DNA from: Sulfurimonas sp.
GTDB taxonomy: Bacteria; Campylobacterota; Campylobacteria; Campylobacterales; Sulfurimonadaceae
DNA length: 64,000 nt
NCBI GenBank assembly: GCA_021732045.1
Contig: JAKFWK010000005.1
Coordinates: forward strand, 1-64,000
Direction of reading: 5' to 3'
Each line of letters begins with the position of its first letter. Positions within the stretch are counted from its first letter, which is position 1. A program made the translations under genes and the position numbers. Positions 19,411 through 27,909 of the stretch are shown in pieces. The notes beneath the pieces are model-generated. The model had not been told where the DNA came from and did not search any database. It saw only the letters and a list, made by a program, of their open reading frames with translations.

Positions 19411-20855
19411 TGAAACCATCTAAACTTGATAATCAGAAAATTGATTTTACTTACTCCGTAAATATCGTAGAATTCTTAAAACAGATGAGAAGCACTATTC
19501 TTATGAGTACCTACCAAGGTGGTAAAATTATGATAATGGGTCAGCATAATAATGCATTTGACATCCGTTATAAAGATTTTCCTCGCCCTATGGGAATGTT
19601 TACAAGTAGTGGGAAGCTTTGGGCGGGTTTGGGACATGGAATTTACCAGTTTGCAAACTACAGCAGTGTGACCAGTAAACTCGAAGATGGAAAGACCTAT
19701 GATGCGTGCTATCTACCACAGAATATTCACTTCACGGCCGACATCGATATTCATGAGATGGAATATTGCAACAATGAACTGTACTTTATTAATACCAAAT
19801 TTTCATGTCTATGTATTAAAGAATCCAACAGCAGTTTTAAACCAATCTGGAAACCTCCGTTTATAACACTCCTGCAGCCAATTGACAAATGTCATCTAAA
19901 TGGTTTTTGTACTCGTGATGGCGAACCCAGATATGTGACAGCTCTTGGCGAGACAGATGAGCCGCTAGGATGGAGATCCAACAAAGCAAATGGCGGAATC
20001 TTAATGGATATAAAGACCAATGAGATTTTAGTCAAAGGGCTGAGTATGCCACATTCTCCACGATGGCACCAAGAGAAACTATGGGTTCTTGAGTCAGGAA
20101 AAGGAGCTTTATCCTATTATGATTTTAAAAAGAAAAAGCTGATAGAAGTGGTATCTCTTCCTGGATTTACGCGAGGACTTCAAATTGTTGGGGATTTTGC
20201 CTTTGTAGGGCTATCAAAAGTTAGAGAGAGCGCGACATTTAGTGGTCTTCCGATCACAAAACTATTAAAACGAGTAAGCGGCGTCTGGATAGTGAATATT
20301 AAAACAGGAAAAATTGTCTCTTTTGTAGAATTTACAAGCGGTGTGGATGAGGTATTTGCTATAAGTGTACTTCCATTTTCAAAGATAGAGATATTTGACT
20401 TTGATAGTGATTATTCAAAAGCAAATTATATTGTAGCGGCAGAAGATATTGATCAGGTTAAAATGCCCGAGACAGCAATAGAGCAGGCTGCACCGTTGTT
20501 TGAAAAGGGTGCAGATTTTTTTAACGAAAATAAAAAAGAAGAAGCGATTAAAGAGTATAAAAAAGCGTTGGCTATTCAGAGTGATTACCTTCCTGCGACT
20601 TTAAATATGGCGATTGCACTCGGTGATCTTGAGCGGTTTGATGAAGCTTTGGAAGTTTTAAAAGAAGTAATTGATAAAGATGCTTCCATGCTGGAAGCAT
20701 ATGACTCTTTAGGTTATGTTTATTATAAAAAAGGTGACTTCAAGTCCGCAAAAGAGAACTATATGAATATCCTTGAACTTGACCCTACTAATGCTAAAGC
20801 TAAAAATGCACTTTCTATATTAGCTAATGAAACTAAAGCAAAAAAGAAAAAATAA
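19410..20855 (+). CDS. TIGR03032-like protein with C-terminal TPR repeats
   Basis: A 481-residue protein without signal peptide, so probably cytoplasmic. Residues 1 to about 350 match my recollection of the TIGR03032/DUF4915 family: FLKQMRSTILMSTYQGGKIMIMG, PRPMGMF, and MPHSPRWHQEKLWVLESGKG, with a repeated beta-rich pattern suggesting a propeller. From about 360 to 470 there are three tetratricopeptide repeats (AIKEYKKALAIQSDYLPA, ALEVLKEVIDKD, AKENYMNILELDPTNAKA), typical protein-binding units. The family has no established function. The ATG overlaps the preceding TAA by one base, so all three genes of the unit are co-translated. The end is lysine-rich. Confidence 0.78.
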   Translation: MKPSKLDNQKIDFTYSVNIVEFLKQMRSTILMSTYQGGKIMIMGQHNNAFDIRYKDFPRPMGMFTSSGKLWAGLGHGIYQFANYSSVTSKLEDGKTYDACYLPQNIHFTADIDIHEMEYCNNELYFINTKFSCLCIKESNSSFKPIWKPPFITLLQPIDKCHLNGFCTRDGEPRYVTALGETDEPLGWRSNKANGGILMDIKTNEILVKGLSMPHSPRWHQEKLWVLESGKGALSYYDFKKKKLIEVVSLPGFTRGLQIVGDFAFVGLSKVRESATFSGLPITKLLKRVSGVWIVNIKTGKIVSFVEFTSGVDEVFAISVLPFSKIEIFDFDSDYSKANYIVAAEDIDQVKMPETAIEQAAPLFEKGADFFNENKKEEAIKEYKKALAIQSDYLPATLNMAIALGDLERFDEALEVLKEVIDKDASMLEAYDSLGYVYYKKGDFKSAKENYMNILELDPTNAKAKNALSILANETKAKKKK

Positions 20856-20944
20856 GCCCATTAGCTTATCTCAAATAGCTCGAAGTTGAATTAATTCATA
20901 TTTTGTAAGAAGTGGTTATTAAGTTCAATAATCCGGTGATACTA

Positions 20945-20968
20945 TACAGCTGTAGTATAATTTATACT
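20945..20968. promoter_or_regulatory. Paired palindromes downstream of the accessory unit
   Basis: TACAGCTGTA (20945-20954) shares its last base with AGTATAATTTATACT (20954-20968), a perfect 7-bp palindrome around a central T. They lie in the 181-nt gap between two convergent genes (20855 and gatA). Possible roles are terminator, operator or recombination scar; none is demonstrated. The rest of the gap shows nothing else I can name. Confidence 0.35.
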
Positions 20969-21036
20969 GTAGCCATTTTTAGTAACTTATTTTACTGCTT
21001 TATATTAGATATCTTATGGATAAGAAGCTTATTTTT

Positions 21037-22380
21037 TTAAGCTTTATATCCTAGCTTTTTTTCTAAGCTAAGCGCACCATCAAAAAGTGTCTGCTCATCA
21101 TAGGCTTTAGCAATTAGTTGAAGTCCAACAGGCATACCGTTTTGGGCATTACATATTGGAAGCGATAGAGCAGGGAGCCCTGCAAGGTTTACGCTGATGG
21201 AGTACAAATCACTCAAGTACATGTCCATTGGGTTTTTAAGCTCTCCAAATTTAGGTGCGGTACCAGGTGCAATCGGAGAGAGTATCAAATCAACATCCTC
21301 AAAGATTTTTACATACTCATCTTTGATGATGTGGCGTACTTTTTGCGCTTTTACATAGTATGCTTCATAATATCCGCTTGAGAGTACAAAGTTTCCTAAT
21401 AGGATGCGGCGTTTTACTTCATCACCAAAGCCGTTGCTACGAGTTTGAATAAAAGTGTCTTCGAGATTTTTGCCATCAACGCGGTTTCCATAGCGGATAC
21501 CGTCATATCTAGCCAAATTTGTCGTAGCTTCAGCGGTTGCTGTGATATAGTAAGCAGAGATGTCAAATTTAGCGTCCATTAACTCTTTTTCAACTATCTC
21601 ATGTCCAGAGGCTTTTAGTGCTTCTATGGCTTGTGCATAAGCTTTTTTTACTTCGTCGCTTGCATTTTCAATATGTTTAGGAAGTACAGCAACGCGAAGT
21701 TTTCTAGAAGCGTCTAGTTTATCAGATACTTTGTCGTTCATGTTTGCTGAAGTTGAATCTTTTTCATCATGTCCGCTGATGATGTCATACAAAATTGCGG
21801 CATCTTCAACATTTTGAGTCATAGGACCAATTTGATCAAGAGAAGAAGCGTAAGCACCTAAGCCATAACGACTAACTCGTCCATAAGTCGGCTTCATCCC
21901 AACGATTCCACAAAACGCAGCAGGTTGGCGGATAGACCCACCAGTGTCACTTCCAAGAGCAGCAATAGCAAGACCAGCAGCAACAGCAGCCGCACTTCCT
22001 CCACTACTTCCACCTGGAACGCAGTCACGATTTCTAGGGTTTAGCGTTTTGCCATAAAAGCTTGATTCCGTAGTTGAACCCATAGCAAATTCGTCCATAT
22101 TTGTTCTGCCAAACGCACTAAGTCCAGCACTTAACATCTTCTCGATAACAGTAGCGTTGTACGGCGAGATGTAGCCTTGAAGTATATTTGAGCCAGAAGT
22201 AACAGACCAATCTTTTACTTGAATATTGTCTTTGATGGCAATCGGAACACCATCGCCCACATTGTTGACATCAATGTAAGCATTAAGCTCAGAATCCGCT
22301 TCGATTTTTGCTTTTAAATCTTCTTTAAATTTATTTAAATCTTCTTTATTTAGTTTTAGAGCTTCTTTTAATGTAATCAT
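21037..22380 (-). CDS. gatA: Glutamyl-tRNA(Gln) amidotransferase subunit A
   Basis: Amidase subunit of GatCAB. It releases ammonia from glutamine to convert Glu-tRNA(Gln) (and Asp-tRNA(Asn)) to the amidated forms. The 447-residue protein has the amidase signature [14 protein letters not shown]. The catalytic triad is Lys50 (AIKDN), cis-Ser125 and the nucleophile Ser149 ([10 protein letters not shown]), at the family's spacing. gatB and gatC are not in the window. Transcription runs toward the accessory unit. Confidence 0.97.
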   Translation of the reverse strand: MITLKEALKLNKEDLNKFKEDLKAKIEADSELNAYIDVNNVGDGVPIAIKDNIQVKDWSVTSGSNILQGYISPYNATVIEKMLSAGLSAFGRTNMDEFAMGSTTESSFYGKTLNPRNRDCVPGGSSGGSAAAVAAGLAIAALGSDTGGSIRQPAAFCGIVGMKPTYGRVSRYGLGAYASSLDQIGPMTQNVEDAAILYDIISGHDEKDSTSANMNDKVSDKLDASRKLRVAVLPKHIENASDEVKKAYAQAIEALKASGHEIVEKELMDAKFDISAYYITATAEATTNLARYDGIRYGNRVDGKNLEDTFIQTRSNGFGDEVKRRILLGNFVLSSGYYEAYYVKAQKVRHIIKDEYVKIFEDVDLILSPIAPGTAPKFGELKNPMDMYLSDLYSISVNLAGLPALSLPICNAQNGMPVGLQLIAKAYDEQTLFDGALSLEKKLGYKA

Positions 22381-22669
22381 TAAAATATCCTGTTTTTTAA
22401 ATTATTGTTGGGATTATAGCTAAATGTGTATATGGTTTTAAAGAGCATGTTATATTGTTTGCTATGCTCTGTAGGATGAACAGCAAATAAAACACCAATA
22501 GTAGAGATAATCATGAAAGGTATTTTGTAAGTGTAAATTGCAAACTGTGCTTACAAAAGTGGAAAATGTCAGAATTCAGATGGTAGTAGTCTATTCACTT
22601 TATAAGAAGTAAATAAAATGGTTATCGTCTGGCTTTATATAGCTTGAAACGGTTGCAATTATCTTAGTT
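22381..22669. other. Non-coding stretch upstream of gatA
   Basis: Between the gatA start and the small membrane gene remnant there is AT-rich sequence without a convincing gene. It holds a near-palindrome at 22523-22558: TTTTGTAAG and CTTACAAAA arms of 9 bp, with TTGCAA at the centre. A five-codon frame (22513 onward) is too short to call. Confidence 0.4.
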
Positions 22670-22789
22670 ATGCTTTGGCTGCTTGGACTTGCCAGCTCAT
22701 ACACTATGGGTGGATTTATTCATATCCTTCTTGTTATTGCAATCGTGGTGATTTTAATTCGTGTTATCCAAGGTCGTAGTGTACTTTAA
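22670..22789 (+). pseudogene. lmo0937-family small membrane protein, start apparently lost
   Basis: An in-frame stretch encodes LWLLGLASSYTMGGFIHI followed by a hydrophobic helix and IRVIQGRS, which matches the widespread lmo0937 family of about 50-residue, two-helix membrane proteins. The family's N-terminus would begin about ten codons earlier; those codons (LETVAIILV) are present, but the expected start position reads TAG at 22640-22642. Only an internal ATG at 22670 remains, without a ribosome binding site, giving 39 residues. I read this as a recently inactivated gene. A sequence error or a short functional form are alternatives. Confidence 0.55.
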
Positions 22790-22935
22790 ATAGAAAATTC
22801 TTCTTTTTATTATGATAACAAAAGCGACAGAACTATTTGCTTATAGATGGTGTAATATTTAATGTTGACTCTTTTTAACATATTTTTACAAAAGCGCATA
22901 ACATCAAATACTAATATGAGTTTTTAGATGCGTGT

Positions 22936-23043
22936 TTACTTGAATTTTTTTACCAAAAATATTCCAATATTAATTAGAACAAATATCGCAACAATAGTAG
23001 TTACGATAAATGAGCTCTCAACAGGCTGTGAAAAATCAGGCAT
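22936..23043 (-). CDS. 35-residue membrane protein overlapping the ileS 3' end
   Basis: An ATG at 23043 overlaps the last codons of ileS by 8 nt and has AAGG 7 nt upstream. The product is [11 protein letters not shown], then one hydrophobic helix of about 20 residues and a basic tail (VKKFK). The N-out/C-in orientation predicted from charges is typical of small membrane proteins. I recall a small membrane-protein gene (Cj1060c) in the same place between gatA and ileS of Campylobacter jejuni, which supports it being real. Its function is unknown. Confidence 0.7.
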   Translation of the reverse strand: MPDFSQPVESSFIVTTIVAIFVLINIGIFLVKKFK

Positions 23044-25795
23044 TTACTACCTTTGAGCATCTTTCACAAATACTCTCTTCGTCATGAGATTGATATTTCC
23101 AACATCTAGGGCATTTCGCTTTGGTTGCTTTTTGGATAACAAATATATCTCCATCAACCTCAAATTTCCCAAGTTCTTCTGTTGGTTCTTCATCTGAGAT
23201 ACCGGAGACAACAAACCAATCTTCTGCGGCAGTTTTATCCATTTTAGAGACTATTTTAGATTGAGTTATAATTACTAACTCTAAAGTATTTTTAATGATT
23301 TTCTCTTTTTTCAGAGTATCAACTATCTCATAAAAGCCTTCTCTTGCGCTGCTCATGTAGTCAATATTGAAATCATAATCTTCTATTTTTATATCTTCAT
23401 AGACAAAATCAAATATATCTTTTGCATCGCCTTTTATGATTGAAGGAGCATGCTCTATAATCTCATCAGCCGTATAAGTTAAAATCGGAGCGATTAAAAC
23501 CAAAAGAGATTTCGTCATAATTGCCATGGCACTTTGACTGGAGTTTCTTTTTGGATCACTAACGCCGTCGCAGTAGAGACTATCTTTTGTGATGTCGATG
23601 TAGATTCCACTTAACTCATTTACGATAAAGTTGTTTAACATGCTCATACCATGAACAAAGTTGTATTCGCTAAACGATTTATGAACTCTTCCAAATACAC
23701 CTTTTGCTTCTGTAAGTATCCATTTATCCAGCTCTCCCATTTCACTGTGTGGAGTTATCGTCTTTAAGTCGCTGATATTTGCTAGCATAATTCTAAAAGT
23801 ATTTCTAAGTTTACGATAGTTTTCGGCAGTTTGTTTGAGAATATTTTGAGAGATTTTCAGATCTCCTTGATAATCACTTGAGGCTACCCAAAGTCTAAGA
23901 ATCTCACTTCCATACTCTTTTAAAACCTGTTCTGGTGCGACAACATTGCCTTTTGACTTAGACATCTTCTCGCCTTTTTCATCCACTGTAAAACCGTGAG
24001 TAAGAACTGCTTTATAGGGTGCTTTATGCTCAACTGCAGCACTTAAGAACATTGATGATTGGAACCATCCGCGATGCTGATCGCTTCCCTCAACATACAA
24101 GTCAGCTTGATACTCTCCGGCATCATAGTTGCGAGATTTTAGTACGGCGTTCCATGTTGAGCCACTATCAAACCAGACATCTAAAATATCTGTTACTTTT
24201 TCAAGTTCATCAGCTTTATAACCAGAACCTGGGTAAAGAAGCTCTTCTATTGGCATTGAGTACCAAACATCGCTTCCCTTCATTTCAAAAATCATAGCAA
24301 TAAAATTTAAAATCTTCTCTTCAAATATAGCCTCACCAGTAGCTTTTACTCTGAAAAATGCTATCGGAACACCCCAATCTCTTTGACGAGAAATACACCA
24401 GTCTGGGCGATTTTCAACCATAGATCTTAGTCTATTTTTTCCACTCTCAGGAAAGAAAAGAGTCTTTTCAACCTCACTAAGAGCGATTTCTCTTAGTGTC
24501 TCATTTTGCTCGTTCGGCTTAGCATCTACACTTATAAACCACTGCTTTGTTGCTCTAAAGATTAGAGGAGTGTGACTTCTCCAGCAGTGCGGATATGAGT
24601 GGGTAAATTTACTTACTTTTAGAACACTCTCGCCCATTAGTGTGATTAAATCATCATTTGATTTGAAAATGTGACGACCAACAAAATCCTCGCCATTTGG
24701 AATCAGACCAAGAGTAACAACGCTCGTATCAAAACATCCAGTTTCATCAACTGGCATAACAACCTCTAAGTCATAAACAAGACCAACGCGGTAGTCATCT
24801 TCGCCATGTCCAGGAGCCGTATGAACACAACCGGTTCCGTTGTCTACTAAAACATGCTCTCCTAAAACGATGCGAGAAGTTCTGCCATTTAGTGGGTTGA
24901 TTGCTAAAAGATTTTCAAACTCACTAGATTTGAAAGTTTTTGCAATATCACCATTTACAATATTTTGTTCTCTTAGAGACTCCAAAAGTGTTTTTGCAAC
25001 TATATAGCCGTCCGTTGTAAGTGCATAATCTTCATTTGGATTTAGCGAGATACCTGTATTTGCTGGGATTGTCCAAGGAGTTGTTGTCCAAATTACTAAA
25101 GCAGCTTTAGTTGTAATACTAAGTTTAGTTTTTGCATCATTGCTTAATTCAAACGCAATAAAAATAGAGTGAGACTCTTTGTCTTCATACTCAACTTCAG
25201 CCTCAGCAAGTGCAGTTCTCTCGGCCCATGACCAAAAAACAGGTTTGCTTCTCTCGATTAAAAGACCTTTTTTTGCTACGCTACAAAGTGTTCTATATAT
25301 ATTTGCTTCAAATTTGTAATCCATCGTCACATAAGGATTTTCCCAATCAGCTAAAATACCCAATTGCTTAAATTCATCTCGCTGTATATTTACAAACTCT
25401 GACGCATGAGCACGGCAAAGCTCTCTGATTTTAGCAGTCTCTAGCAGCTCCTTTTTCTGTTTTCCGCCTAGCTTTTTTTCAACTTGTTGCTCAATTGGCA
25501 GTCCATGACAATCCCAACCAGGAGTAAAACGAACAGATTTTCCATTAAAATAGTTATGTTTAACAATGATGTCTTTTAAAATTTTATTTAGTGCATGTCC
25601 AATATGAGTATGCCCGTTTGCGTATGGGGGACCATCATGAAGAGTGAAACTTGTTGCACCCTTGCGGTTATTTTTCATTTTTTCATATATTTTATTGTTG
25701 TTCCAAGCGCTGTATCTTATAGGCTCATTCTTGATTAAATCGCCTCGCATGGCAAAAGTTGTAGTAGGTAAGAGTAGTGTATCTTTGTAATCCAT
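23036..25795 (-). CDS. ileS: Isoleucyl-tRNA synthetase
   Basis: Class I aminoacyl-tRNA synthetase charging tRNA(Ile) and editing misactivated valine. The 919-residue protein has the ATP-binding HIGH motif ([10 protein letters not shown] near residue 55), the CP1 editing domain with [11 protein letters not shown] and the [16 protein letters not shown] motif, and the KMSKS loop. A C-terminal zinc finger (CPRCW plus CERC) is also present. The ATG at 25795 ([10 protein letters not shown]) is chosen over 25828: AGAGG precedes it, and related synthetases begin with the same residues. Confidence 0.97.
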   Translation of the reverse strand: MDYKDTLLLPTTTFAMRGDLIKNEPIRYSAWNNNKIYEKMKNNRKGATSFTLHDGPPYANGHTHIGHALNKILKDIIVKHNYFNGKSVRFTPGWDCHGLPIEQQVEKKLGGKQKKELLETAKIRELCRAHASEFVNIQRDEFKQLGILADWENPYVTMDYKFEANIYRTLCSVAKKGLLIERSKPVFWSWAERTALAEAEVEYEDKESHSIFIAFELSNDAKTKLSITTKAALVIWTTTPWTIPANTGISLNPNEDYALTTDGYIVAKTLLESLREQNIVNGDIAKTFKSSEFENLLAINPLNGRTSRIVLGEHVLVDNGTGCVHTAPGHGEDDYRVGLVYDLEVVMPVDETGCFDTSVVTLGLIPNGEDFVGRHIFKSNDDLITLMGESVLKVSKFTHSYPHCWRSHTPLIFRATKQWFISVDAKPNEQNETLREIALSEVEKTLFFPESGKNRLRSMVENRPDWCISRQRDWGVPIAFFRVKATGEAIFEEKILNFIAMIFEMKGSDVWYSMPIEELLYPGSGYKADELEKVTDILDVWFDSGSTWNAVLKSRNYDAGEYQADLYVEGSDQHRGWFQSSMFLSAAVEHKAPYKAVLTHGFTVDEKGEKMSKSKGNVVAPEQVLKEYGSEILRLWVASSDYQGDLKISQNILKQTAENYRKLRNTFRIMLANISDLKTITPHSEMGELDKWILTEAKGVFGRVHKSFSEYNFVHGMSMLNNFIVNELSGIYIDITKDSLYCDGVSDPKRNSSQSAMAIMTKSLLVLIAPILTYTADEIIEHAPSIIKGDAKDIFDFVYEDIKIEDYDFNIDYMSSAREGFYEIVDTLKKEKIIKNTLELVIITQSKIVSKMDKTAAEDWFVVSGISDEEPTEELGKFEVDGDIFVIQKATKAKCPRCWKYQSHDEESICERCSKVVNA

Positions 25796-25864
25796 AAGTG
25801 CCTCTGGGGGTTTGTAAAATTTCTGCATTGTATCTATAAAGTGTTTAAACGCCTATAAGAGTGA

Positions 25865-25870
25865 TATAAT
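25865..25870 (+). promoter_or_regulatory. -10 element of the CinA-like gene
   Basis: TATAAT lies 37 nt before the ATG at 25907, preceded by an AT-rich region but no clear -35. The expected start site is near 25877. It is divergent from ileS. Confidence 0.5.
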
Positions 25871-25906
25871 AAGCCAAATAATTTGCTAAAAAAGGCTATA
25901 AAATAT

Positions 25907-26995
25907 ATGAAATTACATCTTTTATTTATTGGAAATAAGTTTATATATAACCATTCGCTCAGAGAGTATGTAATCAGACAAATAGAGAAAAAAACAGATT
26001 TTATTGACTCTGTTTCATACTTTAAAGAGAGTGATAACTCCCTATTCTTATATCTTGAACAGGAGCTAAATTCATCAAATAAACTAATAGTAGTTACAAC
26101 AAAAAGACTCTTTTCAACCATAGGAAAACTTATATGTACAGCAACGAGTGATAATCAAATATTAAAAGATGGCATTTTGATTCCATCTAAATGTTTGGTC
26201 TTTGAGGGGGGGAGTTATGTTGTCAAGCATAATGGTTCTATTGCGAATATTTTACAAGTAGATGAGATGCAAAAATTTCCAGAGATTTTGCTTAGCTTTG
26301 AGGACTCTAGAGCAACTCTGCATCTTTTTGAAGAGGATAAAGAGAGTGCAATAGCACTTCTCTCTCCAATATCACAGACTTATGATGTAAAGCTAGATAT
26401 GATTAAGTTGATAGATGGGTGGTTAAGGGTTGAGATAAGAAGCAAAAAGCATGGAAATATCTCTAAGTTTATTGCAGCGTCAAAGCAACTTTTACCAAAA
26501 AAGGTCATTGGTGCAACATCTATTGCTAGTTATATTATAGAAAAATTATTCCAAAAAGATAAAAAAATCACTTTTGCTGAGAGTTGTACCGGCGGACTTT
26601 TGAGTTATTATTTTACTAAAAATAATGGTTCTTCAAAAATATTTGACGGCTCTTTGATTACATACTCAAATGCACTAAAAGAGAATTGGCTAGGTGTTGA
26701 TGGCACTACGCTAGAAGAGTATGGCGCGGTAAGCGATGAGGTTGTGTCTGAGATGAGCGCTGGGGCTCTCAATGTTAGTGCGGCGGATTACGCTATATCT
26801 ATAAGCGGAATTGCTGGTGATGGCGGTGGAACTGAGTTCAAGCCAGTTGGTACTGTTCATATCGGAGTAAGAAGTAAAACTAAACATAGTGAAATAGAGA
26901 TTAACCTAGATGGTGATAGAAATTATATTCAAGAACAGAGTGTTCTTTTTGCAATAAAGATGTTGATACTGCTAGATAAAGAGACTTTTTTTTAA
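25907..26995 (+). CDS. CinA-like nicotinamide-nucleotide amidohydrolase with eroded N-terminal domain
   Basis: A 362-residue cytoplasmic protein. The C-terminal half (about residue 205 on) is a CinA_C/PncC domain: FAESCTGGLLSYYFT, ITYSNALKENWLGV, EMSAGALNVSAADYAISISGIAG and KPVGTVHIG. This is the part that deamidates NMN to nicotinate mononucleotide. The N-terminal half aligns only loosely with the MoCF domain of full CinA; the GGLGPT-like motif has become VVTTKRLFSTI, so the ADP-ribose pyrophosphatase activity is doubtful. A G7 tract at 26206-26212 lies inside the gene. The TTG at 25883 was not used because ATG 25907 is the natural start. Confidence 0.85.
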   Translation: MKLHLLFIGNKFIYNHSLREYVIRQIEKKTDFIDSVSYFKESDNSLFLYLEQELNSSNKLIVVTTKRLFSTIGKLICTATSDNQILKDGILIPSKCLVFEGGSYVVKHNGSIANILQVDEMQKFPEILLSFEDSRATLHLFEEDKESAIALLSPISQTYDVKLDMIKLIDGWLRVEIRSKKHGNISKFIAASKQLLPKKVIGATSIASYIIEKLFQKDKKITFAESCTGGLLSYYFTKNNGSSKIFDGSLITYSNALKENWLGVDGTTLEEYGAVSDEVVSEMSAGALNVSAADYAISISGIAGDGGGTEFKPVGTVHIGVRSKTKHSEIEINLDGDRNYIQEQSVLFAIKMLILLDKETFF

Positions 26996-27012
26996 ATTTA
27001 GTCCTTTTTATC

Positions 27013-27041
27013 TTGACAATCAAAACCTATTTGCCTATAAT
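27013..27041 (+). promoter_or_regulatory. Consensus sigma70 promoter of the tRNA operon
   Basis: TTGACA (27013-27018), a 17-nt spacer, and TATAAT (27036-27041): a full consensus match. It is 29 nt upstream of the first tRNA and followed by a C-rich start region. It probably drives the whole six-tRNA array. Confidence 0.9.
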
Positions 27042-27069
27042 TTCGTCCTCTAAAGAAAACAGAGAAATC

Positions 27070-27145
27070 GTCTTGTTAGCTCAGCTGGTAGAGCATCTCA
27101 CTTTTAATGAGGATGCCGATGGTTCGAATCCATCACAGGACACCA
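27070..27145 (+). tRNA. tRNA-Lys (TTT)
   Basis: 76-nt cloverleaf with anticodon loop CTTTTAA (anticodon TTT), D-loop AGCTCAGCTGGTAGAGC, T-loop GGTTCGAATCC, and encoded CCA. The 7-bp acceptor stem has one G-U pair. Confidence 0.97.
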
Positions 27146-27165
27146 TTTAAAAAAAATATTTATGC

Positions 27166-27242
27166 GCGGTGGTAGATCAGTTGGTTAGATTACCTGCCTG
27201 TCACGCAGGGGGTCGCGGGTTCGAGCCCCGTCCACCGCGCCA
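27166..27242 (+). tRNA. tRNA-Asp (GTC), copy 1
   Basis: 77-nt cloverleaf: acceptor GCGGTGG/CCACCGC, discriminator G, anticodon loop CTGTCAC (GTC), T-loop GGGTTCGAGCCCC, CCA encoded. Identical to the copy at 27699. Confidence 0.97.
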
Positions 27243-27247
27243 CTTTA

Positions 27248-27323
27248 GGGCGTTTAGCTCAGTTGGTAGAGCGCTACCCTTACAAGGTAGATGTCACAAG
27301 TTCGAGTCTTGTAATGCCCACCA
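27248..27323 (+). tRNA. tRNA-Val (TAC), copy 1
   Basis: 76-nt cloverleaf with acceptor GGGCGTT/AATGCCC (one G-U pair), anticodon stem CTACC/GGTAG with loop CTTACAA (TAC), CCA encoded. Identical to the copy at 27547. Confidence 0.97.
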
Positions 27324-27440
27324 TTTTGTTTTATATGCACGAAGCTTTTGACTCATGTACTTTTGTACACTTCGCCAAAACCTTAGCACATCTAAAATCA
27401 AAAAACAAGTTTTATTTAAAGCCTTTTTGTTTATGAAAGT

Positions 27441-27516
27441 GACCCTTTCGTCTAGTGGCCAAGGACACTATCACTTCATGGTAGGGACAGAGGTTCAAAT
27501 CCTTTAGGGGTCGCCA
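27441..27516 (+). tRNA. tRNA-Glu (TTC)
   Basis: 76-nt cloverleaf beginning GACCCTTTCGTCTAG, anticodon loop ACTTCAT (TTC), T-arm AGGTTCAAATCCT, discriminator G and encoded CCA. The T-loop has TTCAAAT, a variant of the usual TTCGAAT. Confidence 0.95.
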
Positions 27517-27546
27517 CTCTTTTGGTGTTATGTATTAGTGAAAAAT

Positions 27547-27622
27547 GGGCGTTTAGCTCAGTTGGTAGAGCGCTACCCTTACAAGGTAGATGTCACAAGT
27601 TCGAGTCTTGTAATGCCCACCA
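27547..27622 (+). tRNA. tRNA-Val (TAC), copy 2
   Basis: Identical over its full length to the gene at 27248, including CCA. The flanks differ except for a few bases, so the copies are either gene-converted or duplicated with rapid spacer drift. Confidence 0.97.
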
Positions 27623-27698
27623 TTTTTTAATTATACTTCGTTAAATTTTAACTCTCATATTTAAGTATGTTCCATTAAAATTTGCTTCTAATAAATGC

Positions 27699-27775
27699 GC
27701 GGTGGTAGATCAGTTGGTTAGATTACCTGCCTGTCACGCAGGGGGTCGCGGGTTCGAGCCCCGTCCACCGCGCCA
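27699..27775 (+). tRNA. tRNA-Asp (GTC), copy 2
   Basis: Identical to the gene at 27166, including a few upstream bases (ATGC). It is the last gene of the Lys-Asp-Val-Glu-Val-Asp array. No strong terminator is visible in the 134 nt before rodA's 3' end. Confidence 0.97.
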
Positions 27776-27909
27776 CACTTTTTAAATATTACAAATACTA
27801 AAAACTAATCCAGACTCAAGCAAATATTACTAATTCTATAAAAGCACATTTTTGTTTGAAATTGACAAACTTCATATGCCATCAAATCTATTTTTTCATC
27901 TATACTGCT

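Noticed and set aside
27169..27351. Open frame of 60 codons across the tRNA array
   Set aside because: It covers tRNA-Asp and tRNA-Val and has no independent coding signal.
27166..27775. Duplicated tRNAs as attachment sites of an integrated element
   Set aside because: The DNA between the copies contains only other tRNAs and spacers, and no integrase or cargo.
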